The translations under genes and the position numbers were made by a program. From Cepaea nemoralis (Eukaryota; Mollusca; Gastropoda; Stylommatophora; Helicidae): 64,000 nucleotides of DNA. The DNA is taken from assembly GCA_014155875.1 (NCBI GenBank), contig JACEFZ010014577.1, positions 5,001 to 69,000 of the forward strand, in the 5' to 3' direction. The notes under the pieces were generated by a model. That model did no database searches. It saw nothing but the letters and a program-made list of their open reading frames with translations, and was not told the origin of the DNA. This document shows positions 45,401 to 56,012 of this stretch, piece by piece (position 1 is the first letter of the stretch; each line of letters starts with the position of its first letter).

Positions 45401-47778
45401 ATTCAACTCACCTCATGTCAACTCAACTCACCTCATGTCAACTCAGCTCACCTTATGTCAACTCAACTCAACTCACCTCATGTCAACTCAACTCAACTCA
45501 CCTCATGTCAACTCAACTCAACTCACCTCATGTCGACTCAACTCACCTCATGTCAACTCAACTCACCTCATGTCAACTCAGCTCACCTCATGTCAACTCA
45601 ACTCAACTCACCTCATGTCAACTCACCTCACCTCTTGTCAACTCAACTCACCTGATGTCAACTCAACTCAACTCACCTCATGTCAACTCAACTCACCTCA
45701 TGTCAACTCAGCTCACCTCATGTCAGCTCAGCTCACCTCATGTCAACTCAACTCACCTCATGTCAACTCAACTCACCTCATGTCAACTCAACTCAACTCA
45801 CCTCATGTCAACTCAACTCACCTCATGTCAACTCACCTCATGTCAACTCATGTCAACTCAACTCAACTCACCTCATGTCAACTCAACTCACCTCGTGTCA
45901 ACTCAACTCAACTCATGTCAACTCACCTCAACTCATGTCAACTCAACTCAACTCATGTCAACTCACCTCATGTCAACTCAACTCACCTCATGTCAACTCA
46001 CTTCACCTCATGTCAACTCAACTCAACTCACCTCATGTCAACTCAACTCACCTCATGTCAACTCAACTCAACTCATGTCAACTCAGCTCACCTCATGTCA
46101 ACTCAACTCACCTCATGTCAACTCAGCTCACCTCATGTCAACTCAGCTCACCTCATGTCAACTCAGCTCACTCATGTCAACTCAGCTCACCTCATGTCAA
46201 CTCAACTCACCTCATGTCAACTCAACTCACCTCATGTCAACTCAATCAATCACCTCATGTCAACTCAACTCACCTCATGTCAACTCAACTCACCTCATGT
46301 CAACTCAACTCAACTCACCTAATGTCAACTCAACTCACCTCATGTCAACTCAACTCACCTTATGTCAACTCAGCTCACCTCATGTCACTCAACTCAACTC
46401 ACCTCATGTCAAATCAACTCAACTCACCTTATGTCAACTCAACTCAACTCACCTCATGTCAACTATACTCACCTCATGTCAACTCAGCTCAATCATGTCA
46501 ACTCAACTCAAACTCACCTCATGTCAAACTCACCTCATGTCAACTCACCTCATGTCAACTCAACTCACCTCATGTCAACTCAGCTCACCTTATGTCAACT
46601 CAACTCAACCTCACCTCATGTCTAACTCAACTCAACTCACCTCATGTCAACTCAACTCAACTCACTCATGTCGACTCAACTCACCTCATGTCAACTCAAC
46701 TCACACCTCATGTCACACCTCAGCTCACCTCATGTCAACTCAACTCAACTCACCTCATGTCAACTCACCTCATGTCAACTCACCTCATGTCAACTCAACT
46801 CACCTCATGTCAACTCAACTCAACTCACCTCATGTCAACTCAACTCACCTCATGTCAACTCAGCTCACCTCATGTCAACTCAACTCAACTCACCTCTTGT
46901 CAACTCAACTCACCTGATGTCAACTCAACTCAACTCACCTCATGTCAACTCAACTCACCTCATGTCAACTCAGCTCACCTCATGTCAGCTCAGCTCACCT
47001 CATGTCAACTCAACTCACCTCATGTCAACTCAACTCACCTCATGTCAACTCAACTCAACTCACCTCATGTCAACTCAACTCACCTCATGTCAACTCACCT
47101 CATGTCAACTCATGTCAACTCAACTCAACTCACCTCATGTCAACTCAACTCACCTCGTGTCAACTCAACTCAACTCATGTCAACTCACCTCAACTCATGT
47201 CAACTCAACTCAACTCATGTCAACTCACCTCATGTCAACTCAACTCACCTCATGTCAACTCACTTCACCTCATGTCAACTCAACTCAACTCACCTCATGT
47301 CAACTCAACTCACCTCATGTCAACTCAACTCAACTCATGTCAACTCAGCTCACCTCATGTCAACTCAACTCACCTCATGTCAACTCAGCTCACCTCATGT
47401 CAACTCAGCTCACCTCATGTCAACTCAGCTCACCTCATGTCAACTCAGCTCACCTCATGTCAACTCAACTCACCTCATGTCAACTCAACTCACCTCATGT
47501 CAACTCAACTCAACTCACCTCATGTCAACTCAACTCACCTCATGTCAACTCAACTCACCTCATGTCAACTCAACTCAACTCACCTAATGTCAACTCAACT
47601 CACCTCATGTCAACTCAACTCACCTTATGTCAACTCAGCTCACCTCATGTCAACTCAACTCAACTCACCTCATGTCAAATCAACTCAACTCACCTTATGT
47701 CAACTCAACTCAACTCACCTCATGTCAACTATACTCACCTCATGTCAACTCAACTCACCTCATGTCAACTCAGCTCAC
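33480..47778. repeat. Pentamer-block satellite array, left part
   Basis: About 14.3 kb of units made of 5-bp blocks. The common units are TCAACTCAACTCACCTCATG (20 bp), the same with TCAGC (20 bp), TCAACTCACCTCATG (15 bp) and a 25-bp version with an extra TCAAC. Rare variants mark a higher-order structure: AGCACACGTCATG at 34605, 37710 and 42503; AACTATACTC at 34912, 38017, 38680, 42808, 43471, 46461 and 47728; CACCTTATGTAAACTC at 35993, 36728, 40731, 41543, 44551 and 45308. Matching markers repeat at about 4.79 kb (37710 to 42503, 38017 to 42808, 38680 to 43471) and 3.1 kb. Long open frames in all three forward frames arise because the blocks contain no stop codon. Confidence 0.97.
37098..37112. 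other. 15-nt match to the Tn5/Nextera mosaic end
   Basis: CTGTCTCTTATACAC interrupts the satellite phase. It equals the first 15 bases of the reverse complement of the 19-bp Tn5 mosaic end used in tagmentation libraries. It is unlike any satellite block and appears nowhere else in the array. Most likely a library adapter left in the assembly. Confidence 0.8.
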
Positions 47779-48084
47779 TGTGACAGAGCTACACACAGGT
47801 GATGGTCGTGATCATATAGTGTCAGACAAGTCTTCACGTTGTTACAAAGATACTTTATTATCTGGATCGTGCCATCTCAGCATACATGATGTAGACTCTC
47901 TTTCTTGATGTTTACATCTCGTCTCGTTGGTCCCCCAATCAAGTCTAAAACCAGTGACGTGTGTGTGTTCCTAGATACACTTCTTCATTCGTGCACACAC
48001 GTTCACTATGGTTTTCCCCCTAGTCAAGGAATGCGCAGCATTCCTTAACTCTTTACTCCTAACCTAGAATCCCTCACTGTTACA
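47779..48084 (-). repeat. 3' LTR (element on minus strand)
   Basis: 306 bp, identical by eye to 55707-56012. Confidence 0.97.
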
Positions 48085-49270
48085 GTACCTCCCCTTCTTC
48101 AAAGAGAATTTTTCCTTGAAAAAATCTCAACCCCAACCTTTAATTAGTTAACAATAGTCTACAATAACAACAATTCCATATATTTCCTAAGTCAATTCTC
48201 CTATCTCCTCATAGCCAATTGCTAACCAGAGATAATAATATCGAAATTCTCTACAAAACTCGTGATAAAGTTCTCTAGAAAACTTTCTACAAAACTCTCC
48301 ATAAAATTCCCCACAATACAAAAGTCTCCATAAGCGAACCGCTTTTAACTTTAAAACGTCCATCTAAATTATGATTGACAAAACTGAAGATATTCCCCAC
48401 ATCCTTTAATTTCCCCCTTATTCACATTCTCACTCTCTCAGTATTCTAGGATAGACAGGAAAAAAAATAGTTAGATTAGAATTGTGTAGGTGCGCACCTG
48501 AAATCAATAAAAGTAAGGAAAAAGTAAGAAAGTAAGAAGTAATCACCTTTCTCTTCCCATACATTCTCAAAACTTTATCAAAAAATAAAGTTTCAAAATT
48601 TATCTTCAGTTTCCGTCAATAATAATTGTTATTATCAAAAAAATATGTTAATCCAAAACTGCTAGCCTTTGTATTATTCAGACCAACAATTTCCTGTTTA
48701 CCTTTCCTTCAACCACAAAAACCTCCTAACTGTTAAGTACAGTCTTCTTCTTCCAATATGCAGTTAAATGCCAAATTTCAACCTGGCATTCCCCCCCATA
48801 TTCTCCCCTTAAACGCTGTTCAATCCAGCTCCTATTATAAACCTTGTATATACATTGCATACCCCACATGTATAACTACATACCCCTCCATTGCTACTGC
48901 ACTTCACTAACTACTATTTTAATTCATCTTCTAACTGAACTTCAAAGTAATAATCATTTTAAACACCCTCAAGGTAACTCAATCAACCCAAAACATCGTA
49001 AAAATAACCGTCTAAGTTAACTTATTTTCACATTTCATAAAACACAATGAAGTCCCAACAATTTAACAAAGCATTTCAATCCCCTCATCATATATATCCC
49101 CCCACATTAATCAATGTACACATACATTATAAATTTCAAGACCAATTTCTGAGTACCCAATAATAATTTTCCGCTTTAGCAAAACTCCATCAAGTACCCT
49201 TTTAAACACAAAAATATCGTGTCCAACTTCTTCTTCTATCTGCTATCTGCAGAACCCTATATCACTCTTT
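48085..49270 (-). other. Retrotransposon 3' non-coding region
   Basis: About 1.2 kb, A/T-rich, with no supported ORF, between the last coding segment and the 3' LTR. Confidence 0.7.
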
Positions 49271-50033
49271 TCATCTATCATTTCTCCATTTCTTTAATAA
49301 CCTCAAATTTTTTTCAATAATTGCAATATCTACATCAATGTCTCTATCCTCTCGAGGAGAGCTATCTTCTTTCATATCAGCTTCTTCATCAGTTTCTGAC
49401 TTTTCATCCATCTCTTGTTCCCCATCTGTATATCCATTACTAGCAACCGCTAATCTCTTCCTTTCTACATCCAATCTAATTTTTCTGTCTTGCCGTCTCA
49501 ACAAATTTTCAAAAAGTGGCATCTCTTCCTCACTCGAAGAATTCTCTCTAAGTTTCCTTTGCCTCTTAATTTCTTTTTCTTTCTGTCTATCCAACTTTCT
49601 TTTTACTGCTTGTCTTGTATTCATAAATGGAGGTTCAATATTTTCCCTAACTGACTCTTCACTATATAATCGTCATACACATTATTTTCCTCTGTCATGA
49701 CTGTTTTTGGTATCGTTTCTTCTTGTTCAGCTGTATTAGATGCTGTTGTTACTTGTTTTCCATTCTCTATAGGCATTGGATAAACCGATTGTCTGACGAT
49801 CTGTCCACCCGACAATATTTCTTCGGAACAATAATTATTATTATTATATTCTCTGCATCCCTTTCTTCATTATCCCGCCTTAAGTGTTCGACATGTGAAC
49901 GTGCAACATGCCCTGAAATTTGATTCTTTATAGTGTACGACACTGGACCTTTTTTTTCTAAATATAGTATCCGGGACCCAATGAGCATCAAACTTAGAGT
50001 TTTTTCTATGTTTTTTATAATATACCCTATCAC
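49271..50033 (-). pseudogene. Pol C-terminal tail segments, charged
   Basis: Three overlapping open pieces (49271-49624, 49621-49815, 49767-50033) follow the integrase. The last coding piece is Lys/Arg/Glu-rich (KRKLDRQKEKEIKRQRKLRE, then a Glu/Asp-rich stretch). Around 50033-49955 an integrase C-terminal fold is visible in an offset frame (VGDRVYYKKHRK). An ATT run (49835-49846) lies inside the frame. Whether the charged tail is part of Pol or a separate small ORF cannot be decided, because the frames are broken at about 49955 and 49620-49815. Confidence 0.6.
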
Positions 50034-50099
50034 CTACGTTAAACTCTTGTAAGTGTGCATTTTTATTTGCGTATTTCTTCTGTCTTTCTCTAGCCTTAA

Positions 50100-50828
50100 T
50101 TATATTATTCTTAAACGTACATGTGCTTTATGCATCTCTTGCAACCTTGTTTCTTGAAAATCTTCCCCCAAATATTTTCTCCTAGGTTTTAATAAATTAT
50201 CAATTGGCAATATCGGTTCTCTTCCATGTACTAAATAAAATGGTGAGAAACCTGTTCCTTCATTTTCGTGTGTACGTATCGCCGCCAATGCCATCCCCCA
50301 AATAAAGATCCCAATCCATATCGTGTTCTTCTACATTTTTTCGCTAGAATATTGTATAGTGTTCTATGTTGTCTCTCATTTTTAGCGTTAGAAGTTGGTC
50401 TGTAATATGAAGTTCTAATGTGTTTTATATTCCAATCTTTTACCAATTTCTCAAACTTTTTATTTACAAACCTCTTTCCCATTGTCTGTAAGTATTATTT
50501 GTGGACACCCAAACCTTGGTATAAATTCTTGTAAAAGCATATTTATAACTGAATCCGCACTCTTGTCTGGAATTGGATATACTTCTGGCCAAAGACTATA
50601 TGAATCAACTATATGTAGTAAGTATACATTTCCCGATAATGTTTTTGGATGAGGACCTGAAATATCCAAACTTACTTTCTGCATTGGAAATTGAGGAATA
50701 TCGGTATCTTGTAAAGGACATTTAATTATCTTCATGTTCCTTAACCTACACTTTTCACATGCTTCAACATATTCATATACGCTTTTGAATAAATTCGGCC
50801 AATAATATTTACTGCTAATAGCCTTCAC
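50100..50828 (-). pseudogene. Retroviral-type integrase, frameshifted
   Basis: Integrase of the Ty3/Gypsy element, which inserts the cDNA. The zinc-binding cysteines are seen as CEKCRLRN (with the two His in an offset frame at about 50860). The catalytic core shows VSLDISGPHP (first Asp) and IILTDNGKEV (second Asp) in 50828-50460, then YYRPTSNAKNERQHRTL (third residue, Glu) in 50482-50231. The next piece is 50294-50100 (FSPFYLVHGREPILPIDNLL). Breaks lie near 50475 and 50305. All three catalytic residues are present. Confidence 0.88.
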
Positions 50829-50928
50829 TAACTTATCTCGTCCAAAATGACCATTATTATCGTGGTACGCCTTTAAGACTTCTTGTTCTAAATGTTTCGG
50901 AATATATTTTCTTACTCCTTCACCTTTT

Positions 50929-51186
50929 TCACTGATATAATATAATTGATTGTCTTCTTGTAACTCTACAAAACTTTCTTTTAAAACTATTTTCCCCCTT
51001 TTCTTTCAATTTCGTTTTTATCTGTACTACTTTCGGATCCAATTCTTGTTCTGTTTTCATATCAAACTGTTCTAAATGTGGGTCTTCTGTTCTAGTTTCC
51101 GACTCTTGCTCCGATGGTAAACTCTCAAATTCTTCCCTATTTATTATGGCAGAATCTAATATATTAACTTGCCCAGTTTCGATCAT
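50929..51186 (-). pseudogene. Pol linker between RNase H and integrase
   Basis: An acidic stretch (SLPSEQESETRTEDPHLEQF) that joins the RNase H segment to the integrase. It is offset from the RNase H frame by an indel near 51175, and the frame is lost again near 51000 before the integrase zinc region. No domain of its own is recognised. Confidence 0.7.
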
Positions 51187-52213
51187 CTACCTCTGGTTCA
51201 ACTTCATCTTCCGTGTTTCCTGATGACTGTGGGTACGGGATCCTAGACAAAAGATCGGCGCACGTATTATGTTTTCCTGACACATATTCAACCTTAGCAT
51301 TATACCCTTGTAAATTCAATGCCCACGTTTGTATTTTCCTATTTTGTATTGGTGCTTCTAATATCGACTTTAATGGCATGTGGTCAGTTCTAATAATGAA
51401 ATTGGCGTTATGTAAGTAATAATTTAGTTTTTGCAGCGCGTAGTGTATTGCATATGCTTCTTTCTCAATAATCGGCCATTTCTTTTGAGTCTTGCTGAGT
51501 TTATGAGACAAGAAATAGATTGGTCTTTCATTCTTAACCCCTGGTATTCCAGATTCTTCTCCTTCATATGGTTGAACTAAACATGCTCCTATTGCGTTGT
51601 CTGAAGCATCTGTGTATAGTATTAGTTGTTTATTCAGATCTGGATGTGTTAATAATGGTACCACCGTTAAGCTATCTTTTAAAAGTTCAAACGCTTTTTG
51701 ACACTCATCATCCCACTTAAATCTAGCGTATTTTCCCGTTAAATTCGTAATAGGTATTGCTATCTTAGAAAAGGCTGGTACAAACCGCCGATAATACGCA
51801 CAGGTTCCTATAAAAGCTCTCACTTCCTTTACGTTAGTGGGAGGAGGTAACTCTTTAATAACTTTTATTTTTTCCATGTCTGGTTTAATACCTTCCCTAT
51901 TTATTATATAGCCTAAATATTTTGTTTCTGTCTTTAAAAACTGGCACTTACTAAGCTTTAATTTAACGTCATGCCTTCTTAATCTGTCAAATACTAGTCT
52001 AACATGTTTTAAATGATTCTCTACATCTCCTTTCGTAAAAATCAATACGTCATCAATATATGCTAAGGCAAAACTTTGCATACCATCTAGTACTTCATTC
52101 ATTAAGAACATATAGTGAGATGGTGCATTTTTGAGACCGAATGGCATACGCAAAAATTCGTACGAACCCATATGAGTACAAAAGGCACTTTTATTTTGAG
52201 CATCCTTCGACAT
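51164..52213 (-). pseudogene. Ty3/Gypsy RT C-terminal half plus RNase H
   Basis: RT palm and thumb with MPFGLKNAPSHYMFLMNEVL, the active site YIDDVLIF near residue 55, LKLSKCQF and KYLGYIINREGI. Then the connection ACAYYRRFVPAFSKIA-type block and an RNase H domain with LYTDASDNAIGACL (Asp), EKEAYAIHYAL (Glu), IIRTDHMPL (Asp) and GKHNTCADLLSR. The domain is open through 349 codons. It is offset from the upstream protease-RT segment by a one-base insertion at about 52225-52235, inside the conserved RT motif A region. That break would remove RT activity if it is real. Confidence 0.93.
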
Positions 52214-52235
52214 CGGTATACACCAAAATCCTGAC

Positions 52236-53657
52236 CTAGCGTTCTAGTGTTGTGAAATATGTAGAACCATTAAGCAGCCCCAAAATATCATCAATTACTG
52301 GCAGTGGGTACGCTACATTTTTAGTAATTTTATTTAACGCCCTGTAGTCGCAACAGAACCTGTTCGAACCATCAGATTTGGCCACAATAACCACCGGAGA
52401 TGACCATTCTGATTTTGATCTTGTTATTATGCCTGCTTTCAACATATCTTCTATTGCCTTTTCTACTACTTCTCTATTTCTTAACGGAGTTCTGTATGGT
52501 TTTAAACTAATTGGTGGATGATCTCCCGTGTTTATTTCCATCGTAACTGTTCGTGTCTTACCCAATTCTAAATCATTTATCGCAAACACATCTTGATTTT
52601 GTTTTATAAATTGTTCTAACACTTCCTTATTTTCCGGCGAAGTTTTTAATTGTGCTAACAATTCTTTTTCTCTTGTTACTTTGTCTAGTGAATGTATTTG
52701 TGCTGTATTTCTTCTATATGGATGGATCAATTCATCCATTCTTGCGTTCCCTTTCCTTCTGTATCCGCGTCTATTATTACTTCTTTCATTATAGGTTTCT
52801 GAATAACTTATTCCCACCATATTTACTCTATCTGTTGTCAATATGTCACTAACGCTGTCATGTTCTAGCTTAGCTATTACACATCCTCTGTATAATTTAA
52901 TTTCCCTACCTGTGTTATTAATAACCATTACTGGAAATGTTAAACTTTTATCTAATTCTATTATTCCATCCGGAACTTCTAAACCTGGCTCATCAATTAT
53001 TTCATTTTGCAATTCTGTGATTCTGACTATGTTTCCTGCTACATAATACGGATTTCTCTTCAATCTTGCTTGTATCAAATTAACTGACTGTGGTTTTAAA
53101 TTCATGGTTGTTTTAACTCTAACTAATGTCGACACATGCATATCTTCTTCTAGATCTACGTAAACATCTTGGAATTTTAATTTATGCAAATCAAATAAAA
53201 GTCTCACCCCATTTTTCAATAAAAAATCTCGTCCCAATATCATATTTCTATTTAAATCTTTAACCACATGGAACATATGCCTAACATTTATCCCTCCTAA
53301 TTTCAAATTTATCATCGTTTGTCCTAACACTTCTAATTTTTGTCCCGTTACCGAATGAAGATTCTCTTGAATTCTAATTATTTTACAATTTTTTAACATT
53401 CGATATAAAAATGCTTCTTTAATCACGCTAACTTGTGCTCCCGAATCAACTAATGTTCTAACTTTATATTTTCCTATCTGTACTATACATGAGCTAGGAT
53501 CTACCATATTTAATGACAATTGCTTTACCTCAGCTTGTTTTTTATTTCTAAATGTTCTATTATACTCATCCTTTGGGTTTTTAATATATTGATGCCCTTT
53601 TTGGATCTTACTATCTTCCCTCTTACTGCCGATCCTATTCAATAAGCGGGATGCCAA
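52236..53657 (-). CDS. pol: Pol N-terminal segment: aspartic protease and RT fingers
   Basis: 473 codons that overlap the end of gag by about 19 bp in another frame, as expected for expression by ribosomal frameshift. The protease is seen at residues 60-160: VRTLVDSGAQVSVIKE holds the catalytic DSGA, and MILGRDFLLKNGV is the ILG flap-side motif. The RT fingers begin near residue 385 (ISLKPYRTPL, MLKAGIITRSKSEWSSPVVI, FCCDYRALNKIT, YPLPVIDDIL). The frame ends at FTTLER in motif A because of the indel near 52230, so the rest of RT lies in the next frame. If the indel is a consensus error, this is the start of one long Pol. Confidence 0.9.
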   Translation of the reverse strand: MASRLLNRIGSKREDSKIQKGHQYIKNPKDEYNRTFRNKKQAEVKQLSLNMVDPSSCIVQIGKYKVRTLVDSGAQVSVIKEAFLYRMLKNCKIIRIQENLHSVTGQKLEVLGQTMINLKLGGINVRHMFHVVKDLNRNMILGRDFLLKNGVRLLFDLHKLKFQDVYVDLEEDMHVSTLVRVKTTMNLKPQSVNLIQARLKRNPYYVAGNIVRITELQNEIIDEPGLEVPDGIIELDKSLTFPVMVINNTGREIKLYRGCVIAKLEHDSVSDILTTDRVNMVGISYSETYNERSNNRRGYRRKGNARMDELIHPYRRNTAQIHSLDKVTREKELLAQLKTSPENKEVLEQFIKQNQDVFAINDLELGKTRTVTMEINTGDHPPISLKPYRTPLRNREVVEKAIEDMLKAGIITRSKSEWSSPVVIVAKSDGSNRFCCDYRALNKITKNVAYPLPVIDDILGLLNGSTYFTTLER

Positions 53658-54649
53658 TTTCCCTGATTTCCTGACCTTCTAAAATTTCTCTGTATTTCTC
53701 CAGAATTCCAATTTGCTGGTCTGCCATTTGCCATTCTATTCTGTATACTCGTCTGAACACCTCTACCATTTTGCGTATTCGATGGGCCACTTCTGTTACC
53801 ACAAAAGCGAAAAATGTGCCCACGTTGGTGACATCCCCAACAAACCACATTCGAGTTATTTGTGTTACCTTCCACGTTTCTTACAGTATTTCTCACTTGT
53901 CCTCTTCTATCTTGATTATATACATTCTCGTTTCTTTGCACCATCTGTATTTCTCCTCGTCTTCCTCTCCATCCATGTCTATACTGACCTATTTCCATAG
54001 GCTCTTCAATTCTATCTTCTGAACTACTACCTAACTCTCGTCCTACCCTTAGCCTAAACCTTCTCCTCAAGCTTTCCTCTTGTATAGCGATATCTACCGC
54101 TTGTGACAATCTTGCAGGATTCTCTCTTAATAATTTAAATTTCAATCCATCTGACTTAATTCCATCAACAAAAATCCCTACCAACATCCGTTCCACTTCC
54201 TCTGCTCGTACATTCTGTCCTAAGAATGACTCTTCAGCTAAGTTGATTAACCTGTCACTGTATAGCTGAACACTTTCTGTGCTGTTTTGTCTAGTCTGTC
54301 GCAATACTGAGAATGCGTGTTGTGGATCAGTAATTTCAGCATATTTTCTTGCGAGATCATCTTTGAATTCTTCCCAAGTTTCACCTCCTGCTGCTTCTAA
54401 CTTTCTTCTAATATGGTCAGACACTGGACTTGTACTTGTTCTGTAGGCCAAGTTCTTTTTCTCTCCATCTGTAGCATTTACCAAATATGCATGTTTTTCA
54501 ATGGAAATAATCCATTTCTTAAACTGATTTGCTTGACCACTAAATCTTTCAACATCATTGCTTACATTCTGTTGTCTTAACACCGCATCCAACCTTGATA
54601 TTGCCCCGCCAACTCCAGTGAGTACCTGTGAAAAATCTTGGGATTCCAT
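53639..54649 (-). CDS. gag: Gag-like nucleocapsid polyprotein
   Basis: About 336 codons from the MESQDFSQV methionine; an upstream in-frame ATG at 54670 adds seven residues and is less likely. The central part is a retrotransposon Gag capsid-like region (FKKWIISIEKHAYLV, WEEFKDDLARKYAEI, ESVQLYSDRLINLAE). Near residue 285 it has one CCHC zinc knuckle, CWGCHQRGHIFRFC, with the spacing C-X2-C-X4-H-X4-C, which binds RNA during packaging. The tail is Asn/Arg/Gly-rich. It is intact, unlike Pol. Confidence 0.92.
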   Translation of the reverse strand: MESQDFSQVLTGVGGAISRLDAVLRQQNVSNDVERFSGQANQFKKWIISIEKHAYLVNATDGEKKNLAYRTSTSPVSDHIRRKLEAAGGETWEEFKDDLARKYAEITDPQHAFSVLRQTRQNSTESVQLYSDRLINLAEESFLGQNVRAEEVERMLVGIFVDGIKSDGLKFKLLRENPARLSQAVDIAIQEESLRRRFRLRVGRELGSSSEDRIEEPMEIGQYRHGWRGRRGEIQMVQRNENVYNQDRRGQVRNTVRNVEGNTNNSNVVCWGCHQRGHIFRFCGNRSGPSNTQNGRGVQTSIQNRMANGRPANWNSGEIQRNFRRSGNQGNWHPAY

Positions 54650-54670
54650 CCTAAAATTTATAATTATCAA

Positions 54671-55706
54671 TCAATATACAAATATTTCAAGAATATTGAT
54701 TTCAAACCCAGCAACAATACATAATCTGTTAATTACTCTAAAATTATCTAATTAACTTAACTAAATCCTCCAATCGAAGATCTTGACGAAGAAATATTCC
54801 TGTTTCAACCCTGAATTTTGATAAAATAATTTAAATGACCTCCTGATTCAGAATTTCCTACACCACATAAAAATATGCTCTAATTAAGCTCGTTAAAATG
54901 ATCAGAACAACGAAGAGCTTCTGGATTTCTTTCCTTTCTAATTTAATCGAAGTCGAATTCAAATCTTCCCAAATATTTCCTGACGTTGCTCACGCTCGAT
55001 ATCACGCTCGCTATAAGACTTTGAATACCTGCTCGATTAACTGTATGCGTTGGACTTTCCTTTCCTCAAGCAAGGTCACCTTCACGCAACCGACAACTGC
55101 TCACGACTTCAGCAAAAAAAAACTCACTTTCTAGTTGTAATCTGTGATTTTCATATATATCAAACGTAATTCAGTCAACAACAACTGGACTTAAAGCTGA
55201 CGCTATCCAGTCTCTTATTTTCATGTGGAACTCTCGCCATGGTCAATTTAAATAATTGAAACAAATTTCATTTATGAAGTGACTGTATAAAGTATTGCAG
55301 ACCTTGATTTCATAATTCTGGAATTCATACCATAACCTTGAGTTCACCTTCCACAGTCCCACGGGTTAAAACTCATAATGATTTTTGATGCAGAACGGCA
55401 TTACTTGATCTCAATATAGCATTTTGCGTTGATCAATTCTCCAGTTAATTTCATCATTACGTAAAAACATCAGTCTTTCAAAAAATATAAGTATCAATCA
55501 AACCTTTTCTTTAGCGCTGACCTTGAAATTGGATCTCCTTCTTAATCAGGAATCTAGTGCAAACCCAGAACAGCTACCAACAGTCGACTTTCATCTGTTG
55601 TTTTTCAAATTAATTACTTCTCCGGACATGCCCGACATAACTATGGCGGTATTCTCTCTCCGCGACCTCCCATGTTTCGTAGGTCAAAGGCACCAAATCA
55701 ACCTTG
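54671..55706 (-). other. Retrotransposon 5' leader
   Basis: About 1 kb between the 5' LTR and gag. No supported ORF. It contains the candidate primer-binding site next to the LTR. Confidence 0.7.
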
Positions 55707-56012
55707 TGTGACAGAGCTACACACAGGTGATGGTCGTGATCATATAGTGTCAGACAAGTCTTCACGTTGTTACAAAGATACTTTATTATCTGGATCGTGC
55801 CATCTCAGCATACATGATGTAGACTCTCTTTCTTGATGTTTACATCTCGTCTCGTTGGTCCCCCAATCAAGTCTAAAACCAGTGACGTGTGTGTGTTCCT
55901 AGATACACTTCTTCATTCGTGCACACACGTTCACTATGGTTTTCCCCCTAGTCAAGGAATGCGCAGCATTCCTTAACTCTTTACTCCTAACCTAGAATCC
56001 CTCACTGTTACA
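55707..56012 (-). repeat. 5' LTR (element on minus strand)
   Basis: 306 bp. Read on the minus strand it begins TGTAACAGTGAGGG and ends CTCTGTCACA. Confidence 0.97.

Larger units (their letters stand above)
47779..56012 (-). mobile_element. Ty3/Gypsy LTR retrotransposon, very recent insertion
   Basis: 8.2 kb on the minus strand inside the satellite. Two 306-bp LTRs (47779-48084, 55707-56012) look identical base for base and start TG / end CA. The 4-bp duplication TCAC flanks it (47775-47778, 56013-56016). The order gag, protease, RT, RNase H, integrase is that of Ty3/Gypsy. A polypurine tract (GAAGAAGGGGAGG on the minus strand, 48088-48100) abuts the 3' LTR. The sequence after the 5' LTR (complement of 55685-55706, containing TTTGGTGCC) is the candidate primer site; the tRNA is not assigned. 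Pol has several frameshifts. Confidence 0.96.

Noticed and set aside
47779..48084. The two LTRs as a segmental duplication
   Set aside because: The TG/CA ends, target duplication, polypurine tract and the gag-pol genes between them identify LTRs.
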